The notes below the pieces were generated by a model. It saw only the letters and a list, made by a program, of their open reading frames with translations, made no database searches and had not been told where the DNA came from. The translations under genes were made by a program, and so were the position numbers. From JACOTK01 sp038256565 (GTDB taxonomy: Bacteria > Actinomycetota > Acidimicrobiia > Acidimicrobiales > CADCSY01), in assembly GCA_038256565.1 (NCBI GenBank), contig JBBSKG010000019.1:1-28057 (forward strand): DNA of 28,057 bases, written 5' to 3'. This document shows, one piece after another, positions 1-8,638 of the stretch (position 1 is the first letter of the stretch; each line of letters begins with the position of its first letter).

Positions 1-209
1 AACACCACTGACCGTATGACTCCGTTGCAAGTTGGATCGTTAACCACATGGAAGTCTGTTTCGGCTGGTCAGAGTCATTCATTGGGTGTGAGGACCGACG
101 GAACGCTGTGGGCATGGGGTTCCAACGCCTCGGGTCAGTTGGGCCATGGCAACACCACTGACCGTATGACTCCGTTGCAAGTTGGATCGTTAACCACATG
201 GAAGTCTGT
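1..209 (+). repeat. 59-bp perfect direct repeat, 150-bp period
   Basis: Bases 1-59 are identical to bases 151-209. The 150-base spacing equals one 50-residue RCC1 repeat, so this is a recent duplication of part of a propeller blade. The other repeats of the gene are clearly more diverged at the DNA level. Confidence 0.9.
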
Positions 210-2763
210 AGATGCAGGTGCCGATCATTCTCTGGCGACTCAGACCAATGACACCTTGTGGGCGTGGGGCTCGAATTTTCACGGTGTGTTGGGCGACGGA
301 ACGACTACTGATCGCCTAGCTCCATTGCAGGTTGGTTCGGCAACTTGGGCCATGGTTTCTGCTGGGAGTGATCACTCGCTTGGGGTTAAGACTGACGGGA
401 CGACATGGTCTTGGGGTTGGAATATTTCTGGTCAGTTAGGTGATGGCACCACGATCGACCGTTCGATCCCGGTGCAAGTTGGCATTACTGCAACTTGGGC
501 CTCGGTCTCGGCTGGTTACGACCCTGCTTCTGGAGCCGAACATTCGCTCGGAATTAAAACTGACGGCACGGCATGGGCATGGGGAAATAATCAGAGTGGC
601 CAACTTGGTAATGGTCTGGCGATTGAACGTTCCGTTCCGGACCAACTTGATGCGGCAACGGACTGGTCGGAGATCAAGGCTGGCGCTGAGCATTCGTTGG
701 GGCTGAAGACCGACGGCACTCTTTGGGCATGGGGCAACAACACCTATGGCCAATTGGGTCAGGCCAACACCATTGAACGTCCGACTCCTACGCAGATTGG
801 TTCAGCTAATAATTGGGCTTCGTTTGGAGCTGGCGATCGTCACTCGTTGGCCGTGAAGACCGATGGCACGCTCTGGGCTTGGGGTGAGAACGAGTGGGGC
901 CAACTAGGAGACGGAACCATGACAGATAGGTTCAGCCCCGTGAAGATTGGTGTGGATGCAGATTGGTTGGCAGTAACTGGCGGTTATGGGCACTCGTTGG
1001 CCATTAAGACCAACGGCACGCTTTGGGCATGGGGTCACAATCTCTATGGCCAAGTTGGTGACGGGACTACCACTAGTCGCATGAGTCCGGTACAAACAGG
1101 CACGACAACGAATTGGAAATCAGTTGACGCAGGGTCCTTCCATTCCTCGGCAGTAAAGGCCGACGGCACTCTGTGGACTTGGGGCGATAACGCCACAGGA
1201 CAACTTGGCGATGGCACAAAGATAGTTCGCTCGACTCCGACCAAAGTGGGCAGCGAAGCAACTTGGAGTTCGGTGACTAGCGGTTATGGGCACTCGTTGG
1301 GGCTGAAGACCAACGGCACGCTTTGGGCATGGGGTGACAATTCCTATGGCCAAGTTGGTGATGGCACGAACGGACAGCGTCTAAGCCCTGTGCAGGTTGG
1401 ATCATCGACAGATTGGAAGACAGCTGTAGCTGGCACCAATCATTCTTTGGGAACAAAAACAGTTGGGACTCTGTTTGGGTGGGGTTCCAATGGCAACGGC
1501 CAACTAGGCGACGCCTCTACCACCGATCGCTCGGCCCCAGTTCAGGTTGGGACGGGCGTGGACTGGCTAGCAGTTTCTGCTGGCGACCGTCATTCTTTGG
1601 GGCAACGAGCGCAAGTAACGCCTCCTCCTACAACCACTATTCCTACCACCTCCCTTCCTCCCTCAACTACCACCTCCCTTCCTCCCTCAACTACCACCTC
1701 CCTTCCTCCCTCAACTACCACCTCCCTTCCTCCCTCAACTACCACAACGGCTCCTCCGACAACGGTTGCTCCAGCCTCAACACCAACTACCGCACCGCCT
1801 ACTGTTTTACCAATGGCAGTGTTTGCATCGCCTGACCCGATTGGGTCCTTTGATGTTGCCGCAATGAGTCCAGGTGGGCTTCGAGTTGGCGGTTGGGCAC
1901 TAGACCCTAATGTGACTAGTCCAATAGGCGTTCACTTATATGTCGATGGATCATTCGCAACGGCGTTTGATGCGGATGCCAATCGGCCCGATATCGGCGC
2001 AGCATTTGCAGGCTTTGGTAATGCCCATGGCTTTGATGTCTTTGTTCCTGCTGGTGCTGGCAGTCACAGCGTGTGTGTTTATGGCATCAACCAGGGTCTA
2101 GGAAATAACGTCTTGATTGGTTGTCGTTCTGTAACCATTGGAGCTGATCCAATTGGGTCTTTTGATGTTGCGACGATGGCTCCAGGCACAACACGTATTA
2201 CGGGTTGGGCACTTGATCCAAATACTGCAAATGCAATCGAAACGCATGTCTATGTTGATGGCGGATTTGTAGGAGCAATTGATGCTGACGTAAATCGAGA
2301 AGACATCGGATCAGCATTTCCCGGTTACGGACAAGACCATGGCTTTGATGCTGATGTTGACATAGCGCCTGGCTTCCATACTGTTTGTGCATATGGCATC
2401 AACATAGGGCCAGGCTCTAACTCGCTTATTGGCTGTCGTTGGGTATTGGTAAACCCTGACCCCATCGGCTCATTCGACGTTGCTTCGATAACAAATGGCA
2501 ATCTTCGAGTTGCTGGTTGGGCGCTTGACCCAAACACAGCAGATTCAATTGCGGTGCACGTCTATGTTGATGGCGGGTTGGTCGAAGTAATTGATGCCAA
2601 CGCCAACCGCTCCGACATAGGCTCAGCCTTTCCAGACTTTGGTGATGAGCATGGCTTTGATGAAATCTTGACCGTGCCCGTAGGACCGCATTCTGTGTGT
2701 GCTTATGCCATCAACCAAGGCGCAGGCTCCAATGTTTTGCTTGGTTGTCGTTCAACGAGCTGA
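1..2763 (+). CDS. RCC1-repeat protein with C-terminal 104-residue modules, 5' partial
   Basis: The reading frame is open from the first base, so the true start lies upstream; the ATG at 16 sits inside a repeat and is not a credible start. Seen in the sequence: ten complete RCC1-type repeats of about 50 residues, each with an HSLG-x-KTDGTLWAWG-like core and a GQLGDGTTxDR loop, plus a terminal half repeat ending near base 1620. A Thr/Pro/Ser-rich linker follows (1621-1830). Three copies of a roughly 104-residue module then start near 1834, 2146 and 2458. Each module opens with DPIGSFD, contains GWALDPN and VYVDG, and ends with a VCxYxIN...GCR cysteine pair. RCC1 repeats fold as beta-propellers. 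The linker and paired cysteines suggest a surface or secreted protein (inference). No LPXTG or C-terminal anchor is visible; it ends in GCRSTS. A same-strand paralogue follows 98 bases downstream. Ligand and role are unknown. Confidence 0.85.
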   Translation, partial: NTTDRMTPLQVGSLTTWKSVSAGQSHSLGVRTDGTLWAWGSNASGQLGHGNTTDRMTPLQVGSLTTWKSVDAGADHSLATQTNDTLWAWGSNFHGVLGDGTTTDRLAPLQVGSATWAMVSAGSDHSLGVKTDGTTWSWGWNISGQLGDGTTIDRSIPVQVGITATWASVSAGYDPASGAEHSLGIKTDGTAWAWGNNQSGQLGNGLAIERSVPDQLDAATDWSEIKAGAEHSLGLKTDGTLWAWGNNTYGQLGQANTIERPTPTQIGSANNWASFGAGDRHSLAVKTDGTLWAWGENEWGQLGDGTMTDRFSPVKIGVDADWLAVTGGYGHSLAIKTNGTLWAWGHNLYGQVGDGTTTSRMSPVQTGTTTNWKSVDAGSFHSSAVKADGTLWTWGDNATGQLGDGTKIVRSTPTKVGSEATWSSVTSGYGHSLGLKTNGTLWAWGDNSYGQVGDGTNGQRLSPVQVGSSTDWKTAVAGTNHSLGTKTVGTLFGWGSNGNGQLGDASTTDRSAPVQVGTGVDWLAVSAGDRHSLGQRAQVTPPPTTTIPTTSLPPSTTTSLPPSTTTSLPPSTTTSLPPSTTTTAPPTTVAPASTPTTAPPTVLPMAVFASPDPIGSFDVAAMSPGGLRVGGWALDPNVTSPIGVHLYVDGSFATAFDADANRPDIGAAFAGFGNAHGFDVFVPAGAGSHSVCVYGINQGLGNNVLIGCRSVTIGADPIGSFDVATMAPGTTRITGWALDPNTANAIETHVYVDGGFVGAIDADVNREDIGSAFPGYGQDHGFDADVDIAPGFHTVCAYGINIGPGSNSLIGCRWVLVNPDPIGSFDVASITNGNLRVAGWALDPNTADSIAVHVYVDGGLVEVIDANANRSDIGSAFPDFGDEHGFDEILTVPVGPHSVCAYAINQGAGSNVLLGCRSTS
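1645..1740 (+). repeat. Four perfect 24-bp tandem repeats (Thr/Ser/Pro linker)
   Basis: Four identical 24-base units lie at 1645, 1669, 1693 and 1717. Each encodes eight residues of the form TTSLPPST. They form the flexible linker between the propeller and the C-terminal modules. The unit is in frame and perfect, so copy number could change by slippage without breaking the protein. Confidence 0.95.
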
Positions 2764-2861
2764 CCGCAGTGGGCCCACATTGTGAGGGGTCCTGGTTATT
2801 CGTTAAGGCCACCATTAGGCTTTCAAAATTAGATTGACCAGTTCGATTACCGGGGGGATTT

Positions 2862-5285
2862 ATGAAGAACGTGCGGCTGTTTGGTGTTGTCAGTTTGTGT
2901 CTTGGCCTACTCGCCGTAGCGAGTCCTGCCAGAGCGTTGACACCGCCGATATCGGAGACAGCCGGTGTGTTTGGCTGGGGCGATAACTCTCAGGGTCAAC
3001 TTGGTGATGGCACCACGACCGATCGTTCGACACCAGTGATGACTGCACCCAGTGACGTGTGGATGTCGGTCGCGGCAGGCGCAGAACACTCGATTGCCAT
3101 GAAGCATGATGGCACCATGTGGGCGTGGGGAGACAACTCACAGGGTCAACTCGGTGATGGCACCACGACCGATCGTTTGGTGCCGACTCAGATAGGAACG
3201 GGAACCGATTGGTTGGATTTCGATGCTGGCGGACTTCATTCGCTGGGGGTTAGGAATGATGGGACTTTATGGGCGTGGGGAGACAACTCACAGGGTCAAC
3301 TGGGTGATGGCACCACGACCGATCGCTTGGCTCCAGTGCAGATTGGTACCGGTACCACGTGGGACGCAGTTGCCGCTGGTAATGATTTCTCTCTGGCCTT
3401 GAAAGAAGACGGCACAATGTGGGCCTGGGGAAACAACTTCGACGGTCAACTGGGTGACGGCACCACGACCGATCGTTTGGCACCAGTACAAGTTGGTTCG
3501 GCCACAACCTGGGTACAGGTGGCTGCAGGCAATGATCATTCGATGGCGCTTAAGGATGACGGCACATTGTGGGCCTGGGGCAACAACCTCAATGGTCAAC
3601 TTGGTGATGGAACAATCACGCAACGCACCGCACCGGTACAGATTGGCACTGGCACAACATGGGCCTATGCATCTGCGGGAAATGGGCATTCTCTAGCCTT
3701 GAAAGAAGACGGCACAATGTGGGCATGGGGACTCAACCTCGATGGCCAACTCGGCGATGGCTCGATAACCCCTCGCTTGAGTCCGGTTCAGATCGGTTCT
3801 AGTACCAACTGGGATTTAGTTGCCGCAGGTGATGGTCATTCGCTTGGTGTTATGCAAGATGGGACCTTGTGGGCATGGGGTAACAACTTCGATGGCGAGT
3901 TGGGCGATGGCACGACCACCGATCGATTGTCTCCGGTTCGAGTAGGCAGTGAGGTCAGTTGGTATGACGTAGATGCTGGCGGAAGTCATTCTCAGGGAGT
4001 TCGTGCTGGTGTGATTCCTAAGACTTTCGCTACCCCCAACCCGGAGGGTGCATTTGACTCTGCAAGTGCAGTTCCAGGAGGAATCCAGGTTGCGGGCTGG
4101 GCACTTGACCCAAATACCAGCGACCCAATTGGTGTACATGTTTATGTGGGTAATGTGTTTGCTGGTGCCCTTGTGGCAGACGATTACCGTGAAGATATCG
4201 ACTCCCTCTATGAGGGTTACGGCGGTAATCACGGTTACAACGGAATAGTCCCAGCAGCGCAGGGACCTCAATCGGTATGTACCTATGCAATAAATGAAGG
4301 CGTTGGAACCAATATGCTGATTGGCTGCAAGAACGTCTCCGTTGCTCTTCCTGATAGTCCGATTGGCTCGTTTGACGCTGCTTCGATTGCCCCAGGAGGG
4401 GTTCGTGTTGCTGGGTGGGCACTTGATTCACAGACCAAAGACCCAATCGTGGTTCACGCTTATGTTGACAACGTGTTTGTAGGAGCATTTGATGCCGATG
4501 AGAGTCGCCCAGATGTTGCTGCGGCATTTAATGGCTATGGCAAGAATCATGGCTTTGAGAAAGTGATTCCAGCTTCTGGTGGTGCACACACGATCTGCAC
4601 TTATGGCATCAATGTCGGCCTCGGAGCCAACTCACTGATTGGGTGTCGTTCCGTGACGGTTATTGCTGACCCGATCGGTTCGTTTGATGCCGCCACACCA
4701 ACCCTTGATGGGGTGAATATTCAGGGTTGGGCATTAGACCCGTTCACGACCGACCCAATCGTCGTACATGTATACGTGGACAACACTTTTGTGGGCGGCC
4801 TTGACGCTGATATGAGTCGTCCAGATGTTGGTGGCGTCTTCCCCGGACTTGGCAATGACCATGGGTTCGATCACTTTGTCCCAGTAGCTCCTGGGCCACA
4901 CACGATCTGCACCTATGGCATAAACGTTGGTCCAGGTAACAACTCACTAATCAGTTGTCGCCAAGTTACGGTTCCAACAGATCCGTTCGGCTCGTTCGAC
5001 ATAGCATCGTTTGGTTCTGGCGGACTCCGTATTGCTGGTTGGGCAATAGACCCGAGCACAGATGAGCCGATCGTCATGCACGTATATGTGGATGGGCAAA
5101 TCGTTGCAGCATTCGATGCCGATGCCACCCGCACAGACGTTGGTCAGATCTTCGCTGATTACGGAGACGATCATGGTTTCGATGTTGATCTTCCGGTCAC
5201 TCCCGGAATACACACGGTGTGTGTTTATGGAATCAACGTTGGGCTTGGAAACAACTCACTGATTGGTTGTCGTTCAACGAGTTGA
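2862..5285 (+). CDS. Secreted seven-bladed RCC1 propeller protein with four C-terminal modules
   Basis: 807 residues, complete. The ATG is preceded by a GGGGGGA ribosome-binding site (2852-2858). Residues 1-26 form a classical signal peptide (basic MKNVR, hydrophobic core, ARA cleavage site), so the protein is exported. Seven WGxN motifs follow. The first repeat lacks its first half and the last (near residue 385) lacks its second half, which fits a closed seven-bladed propeller sealed by pairing N- and C-terminal halves. Four ~104-residue modules start near residues 393, 498, 603 and 707, with GWALDP, VYVD, a DHGFD-like motif and the VCxYGIN...LIGCR cysteine pair. Unlike the upstream paralogue there is no Thr/Pro linker. 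Both proteins end in the same GCRSTS. A perfect hairpin lies 49 bases after the stop. The likely role is a cell-surface or extracellular binding protein; the substrate is unknown. Confidence 0.88.
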   Translation: MKNVRLFGVVSLCLGLLAVASPARALTPPISETAGVFGWGDNSQGQLGDGTTTDRSTPVMTAPSDVWMSVAAGAEHSIAMKHDGTMWAWGDNSQGQLGDGTTTDRLVPTQIGTGTDWLDFDAGGLHSLGVRNDGTLWAWGDNSQGQLGDGTTTDRLAPVQIGTGTTWDAVAAGNDFSLALKEDGTMWAWGNNFDGQLGDGTTTDRLAPVQVGSATTWVQVAAGNDHSMALKDDGTLWAWGNNLNGQLGDGTITQRTAPVQIGTGTTWAYASAGNGHSLALKEDGTMWAWGLNLDGQLGDGSITPRLSPVQIGSSTNWDLVAAGDGHSLGVMQDGTLWAWGNNFDGELGDGTTTDRLSPVRVGSEVSWYDVDAGGSHSQGVRAGVIPKTFATPNPEGAFDSASAVPGGIQVAGWALDPNTSDPIGVHVYVGNVFAGALVADDYREDIDSLYEGYGGNHGYNGIVPAAQGPQSVCTYAINEGVGTNMLIGCKNVSVALPDSPIGSFDAASIAPGGVRVAGWALDSQTKDPIVVHAYVDNVFVGAFDADESRPDVAAAFNGYGKNHGFEKVIPASGGAHTICTYGINVGLGANSLIGCRSVTVIADPIGSFDAATPTLDGVNIQGWALDPFTTDPIVVHVYVDNTFVGGLDADMSRPDVGGVFPGLGNDHGFDHFVPVAPGPHTICTYGINVGPGNNSLISCRQVTVPTDPFGSFDIASFGSGGLRIAGWAIDPSTDEPIVMHVYVDGQIVAAFDADATRTDVGQIFADYGDDHGFDVDLPVTPGIHTVCVYGINVGLGNNSLIGCRSTS

Positions 5286-5334
5286 TTTAAAACGACCTAA
5301 TCCTCTTTGAGGCCAGCCAGTTCCATGGATTAAT

Positions 5335-5379
5335 CAACAGGGGGACCGCTCCAGCCAAGGTTGGCCGGTCCCCCTGTTG
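5335..5379 (+). terminator. Perfect 14-bp hairpin after the RCC1 gene
   Basis: Bases 5335-5348 are the exact reverse complement of 5366-5379. The 17-base loop contains a smaller inverted repeat (GCCAA...TTGGC). It lies between the RCC1 gene and ftsK. There is no T-run on its 3' side, so an intrinsic terminator is likely by position but not certain; it could also be an RNA stability element. Confidence 0.55.
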
Positions 5380-5416
5380 GTGGAGTTGACGGGTTAGCCT
5401 TGTTTGTATTGTGGCT

Positions 5417-7852
5417 ATGACAACGCGACGTCCTATCTCTAAACAAACGAACGTGCGTTCCACTAGCAAGAGCCCTGGATCTAAGCGTGGCGGGCGAACC
5501 AGCTCAGCGAGTAAGCGGCCAGCCAACAAGAGCCCAGATCGCTCTCGATATGGTGGGCCATTAGGGGTTGGCCTTCTATTGGTTGGTGTTCTGGCTGGCC
5601 TAGGTACCTATGTTGATCTAGCGGGTCCTGTGGGTCGTCTGCTACATGCAGCCGCTCAAGGCTCCGTGGGTGCAATAGCTATTTTTATTCCCGTTGTTCT
5701 GGTGGGGGTGGGTTTGGTTCGCCTCGTAAGTCATGATCCCGAAAACGATGAATTAAGCGATGGGGATCGTCGTGTTATTGGTGGTGTTGTACTGGCGGTG
5801 ATTGCGCTTGATGGTTTATTGCATCTGGCATGGGGTCCACAGCCTGGCGATGGCATTGCAATGGACGATCTTCATGGAGCAGGTGGTCTTGTTGGCTTGA
5901 TTGTGACTGCTCCAGGTCAAGCGCTTCTCGGCATATGGGGAGCGGGTTTCATGTTGATAGCCCTTGGTATAGGTGGCGGGTTGGCCATCACCGGAATCAC
6001 TGCATCAAAGGCAGCTAGGTGGGTATTGGCTCGCGTCCGTGACGTTGCCAGAAGCATGCGTAGAGGCATCACATGGGCAATGACGTTAAGCGATCGCCAC
6101 GGCGTGACCGATGGTGATGATGAGGGCAATCTTGTTATGCAGACCAATGAAGAAACGGTCATTGATCTGGTGAAACCTCGGTGGCGCAACAGCCCTGGCG
6201 ATGAATCCGACGACGCCACTATCGTCACGGGTAATGAAACGACGGCGCTGACGATCTCGTTGCCACCGTCTTTGTCTGATGAAAGTTATGAAGACGAGTC
6301 TGACGAGACGTCGATAGCGATTGGTCCTCAAAACTCAACTGGTGAGGTCAGCGCCTGGGTGTTGCCACCGGTATCACTGCTTGTTAGAAGCGAAGCGGCT
6401 GAGATTGATGTGGAGTTGGTAGAAGAAGGTGGTCGTTCCCTTGAGAGTGCGCTGAGGGCTCATGGCGTTGAGACCCGCCTTGTCGGCATGACTGTTGGTC
6501 CAACGGTTACTCGTTATGAACTTGAGCTTGGTGATGGAGTCAAGGTCGCTCGCGTGACCAGCCTGCACAAGGACATTGCCTACGCTATGGCATCGCCCGA
6601 TGTGCGCATTCTTGCCCCGATTCCGGGGCGCTCGGCTATTGGTGTTGAGGTACCTAACCGACAACGTCAGCTTGTGGCGCTTGGCGACATCCTTACAAGC
6701 GAAGAGGCCCGCAAGGCAACGCACCCCTGCGAGGTCGCACTTGGTCGCGACATTGCAGGGCGAGCGGTTATGGCAAACCTGGCCGAGATGCCTCATATTC
6801 TCATTGCGGGTGCAACCGGTGCAGGAAAGTCGAGCTGTCTTAACAGCTTGTTGACTTCGCTGCTTGTGCGATCAACGCCCGATCAGGTGCGCCTCATCTT
6901 GATTGACCCCAAACGAGTCGAGTTGGGCCAATACAACCACCTTCCTCATTTGTTGACCGAGGTAGTCGTTAATCCCAAGAAGGCAGCCAATGCACTGTCA
7001 TGGGCGGTCAAAGAGATGGAGCGGCGTTACGATCTTTTGTCCGAAGTTGGAGTGCGCGACATCACTGGCTACAACCAGGCTTTCGATGAGGGAGAGTTGC
7101 GTACTGAGGCCAGAGCAGAAGGCGTCGAAGATGCTGGTGAGCCCGTCTATTCGAGACTGCCGTTCATTGTGATCGTGATTGATGAGTTGAACGACCTCAT
7201 GATGGTGGCCGCTCGTGACGTTGAAGATTCGATTTGTCGCATCGCACAGATGGCCCGAGCGGTGGGTATTCACTTGGTCATCGCAACGCAGCGTCCCTCG
7301 GTGAATGTCATCACAGGGGTAATCAAGGCCAACGTTCCCGCTCGCCTTGCTTTTGCGGTCTCTAGTTTGGCCGACAGTCGAGTCATCCTTGACCAAGCCG
7401 GTGCAGAGCGTTTGATTGGACAAGGCGACATGTTGTTGCTCGGCGCGTCGTCGTCGATTCCTCGTCGCATTCAAGGGGCCTGGGTTGGCGAGGACGAGGT
7501 TCGTGAAGTGGTCGCTCACTGGAAAGCTCAGTCACCAGAAGTCACCTATGACCAAGCCGTGGTTCCAGAGGGCGAAGAGATTGATCTGATGGGTGGCTAC
7601 GGACCAGGTGATGGCGATGGCGACGACGATGCCTCACTGCTTTGGCAAGCAATGGAACTCGTAGTGCGTTCACAGCTTGGGTCAACTTCGATGTTGCAAC
7701 GCAAGCTTCGAGTGGGTTTCGCCCGAGCTGGGCGACTGATGGATCTCTTAGAAATGCGCGGCGTGGTTGGGCCGTCCACGGGCTCAAAGGCACGAGACGT
7801 ATTGATGACGGTCGAGGAACTCGACGAGCTGCTAGCGAGCGGACAACGCTAG
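5417..7852 (+). CDS. ftsK: DNA translocase FtsK/SpoIIIE family
   Basis: ATP-driven DNA pump acting at the division septum in chromosome segregation. The N-terminus is basic (Arg/Lys/Ser-rich), followed by four or five hydrophobic segments (about residues 47-195), then an acidic linker (about 215-310). The motor carries Walker A GATGAGKS (about 465-472) and a Walker B strand ending in DELNDLMM (the usual form is DELADLMM). The last ~65 residues match the gamma winged-helix domain that reads orienting DNA sequences. At about 811 residues it has normal family length. No Shine-Dalgarno is visible. ATG 5417 lies 4 bases after a TATTGT hexamer (5407-5412) with TTGACG at 5386-5391, so a leaderless start is possible. 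GTG 5411, two codons upstream, is the alternative. The gene is followed by a gene-poor inserted region rather than directly by pgsA. Confidence 0.93.
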   Translation: MTTRRPISKQTNVRSTSKSPGSKRGGRTSSASKRPANKSPDRSRYGGPLGVGLLLVGVLAGLGTYVDLAGPVGRLLHAAAQGSVGAIAIFIPVVLVGVGLVRLVSHDPENDELSDGDRRVIGGVVLAVIALDGLLHLAWGPQPGDGIAMDDLHGAGGLVGLIVTAPGQALLGIWGAGFMLIALGIGGGLAITGITASKAARWVLARVRDVARSMRRGITWAMTLSDRHGVTDGDDEGNLVMQTNEETVIDLVKPRWRNSPGDESDDATIVTGNETTALTISLPPSLSDESYEDESDETSIAIGPQNSTGEVSAWVLPPVSLLVRSEAAEIDVELVEEGGRSLESALRAHGVETRLVGMTVGPTVTRYELELGDGVKVARVTSLHKDIAYAMASPDVRILAPIPGRSAIGVEVPNRQRQLVALGDILTSEEARKATHPCEVALGRDIAGRAVMANLAEMPHILIAGATGAGKSSCLNSLLTSLLVRSTPDQVRLILIDPKRVELGQYNHLPHLLTEVVVNPKKAANALSWAVKEMERRYDLLSEVGVRDITGYNQAFDEGELRTEARAEGVEDAGEPVYSRLPFIVIVIDELNDLMMVAARDVEDSICRIAQMARAVGIHLVIATQRPSVNVITGVIKANVPARLAFAVSSLADSRVILDQAGAERLIGQGDMLLLGASSSIPRRIQGAWVGEDEVREVVAHWKAQSPEVTYDQAVVPEGEEIDLMGGYGPGDGDGDDDASLLWQAMELVVRSQLGSTSMLQRKLRVGFARAGRLMDLLEMRGVVGPSTGSKARDVLMTVEELDELLASGQR
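5448..5461. promoter_or_regulatory. Possible LexA (SOS) box at the start of ftsK
   Basis: The sequence CGAACGTGCGTTCC contains the GAAC-N4-GTTC core of the actinobacterial LexA site, about 30 bases inside the ftsK coding region. The outer bases match only partly. If ftsK is transcribed from just before its start codon, a repressor here would lie immediately downstream of the promoter. It is weaker than the site at recA. Confidence 0.3.
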
Positions 7853-8638
7853 AGAGACTGCCAACGACTTGGGCGACCAGGGTGGGGCGAAATACCTCGG
7901 GACCGCTTCCGGCTCCGACCCGGAAGGGCACATGAAAGGCCGTTCAGGTCTCCTCGCAAGACCCGGAGGGCGATGAGGCACTGCCAATGAGCCGGGCCAG
8001 AGGTCGTCACCCCGCACGGCGAGGATGACAGGGAGTGTATACATCGTGCGAAGCTCGCCAAGAAGCGCAATGGCTTCGCGAACGCCGTCAGGGGACCTAC
8101 AGCGGTGACGATCACCGGCTGTGATCCCAGATCAGAAGGAATACTCAGGCCAATGTCGTCGACCTCCTCGCCCAAGAAGCCAGCCAGGGTGCTCGCCCCG
8201 CTCCATCCATGAGCGCCAATAATGGGAATCCTCGTTCTTGTCGCACGAGGAGCGGGCGATGGGGTCTACCGGGTGATGAAACAAACTTGGCCTGCAGCGC
8301 CGTGACGTTGGTCATACACCGGATGATGCCGATACCTGGTTGCCGAGATGTTTGCCTGGCGAAATAATGTGGGCAACCTCGTTTGAGGTGACGACCTTGA
8401 GGCGGTTGCCAGCGCCTGACGAGTCGTGCGAATTCGTACCACCATGCGGGAATCGTGTTGGGCAGATCGGTGTCCAATCAGGGGAGCACACCCGCCAAGG
8501 TGGACGCCGGATGTTATTGGGTGAATAGATGGCCAAACATTTTTCCCAGGTCCTGAACCCGCGGAATGTTCCGCCTATAGTCCAGGCCACGGAAGGCCTT
8601 GGTCACAACTCGGGATGCAACGGACGGGACCTCGTACT
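7853..8638. other. Gene-poor stretch with decayed coding remnants
   Basis: No intact gene is supported between ftsK and the next plausible start. Reading the minus strand, short protein-like stretches occur in different frames separated by stops. One is a P-loop-like remnant described separately. Another is about 40 residues (about 8650 down to 8527) containing FRGLDYRRNIPRVQDLGKMF. I do not recognise the latter. The pattern fits an eroded insertion. Confidence 0.5.
7930..8265 (-). pseudogene. Frameshifted remnant of a P-loop-like protein
   Basis: From 8265 downward one minus-strand frame reads RIPIIGAHGWSGASTLAGFL, a glycine-rich P-loop-like strand-loop-helix, and continues to about QPVIVTAVGP. 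The coding sense then appears to shift to another frame reading VREAIALLGELRTMYTLPVI and ...RGDDLWPGSLAVP. The first frame has an in-frame TAG at 8268-8266 and no start codon after it. The order (GAHGG-like loop, then a hydrophobic strand, then a second strand ending in D-W-P) reminds me of small ATPase-like proteins carried on actinobacterial conjugative elements. That assignment is from memory and unverified. It is broken in any case. Confidence 0.35.

Noticed and set aside
436..1353. Minus-strand open frames across the RCC1 gene
   Set aside because: They repeat with the same period as the RCC1 repeats and are the antisense of the GQLGDG/WAWG codons. They are shadows of the plus-strand gene.
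1645..1740. Regular repeats considered as CRISPR
   Set aside because: The 24-bp units are contiguous with no spacers, in frame, and encode a Thr/Pro linker.
2768..2785. Short palindrome GTGGGCCCAC after the first RCC1 gene
   Set aside because: It has only ten bases, no loop and no T-run; this could occur by chance and is not a credible terminator.
8145..8590. Minus-strand open frames of about 90-110 codons in the gene-poor region
   Set aside because: They lack ribosome-binding sites and recognisable motifs and change frame mid-way through protein-like stretches; treated as remnants, not genes.
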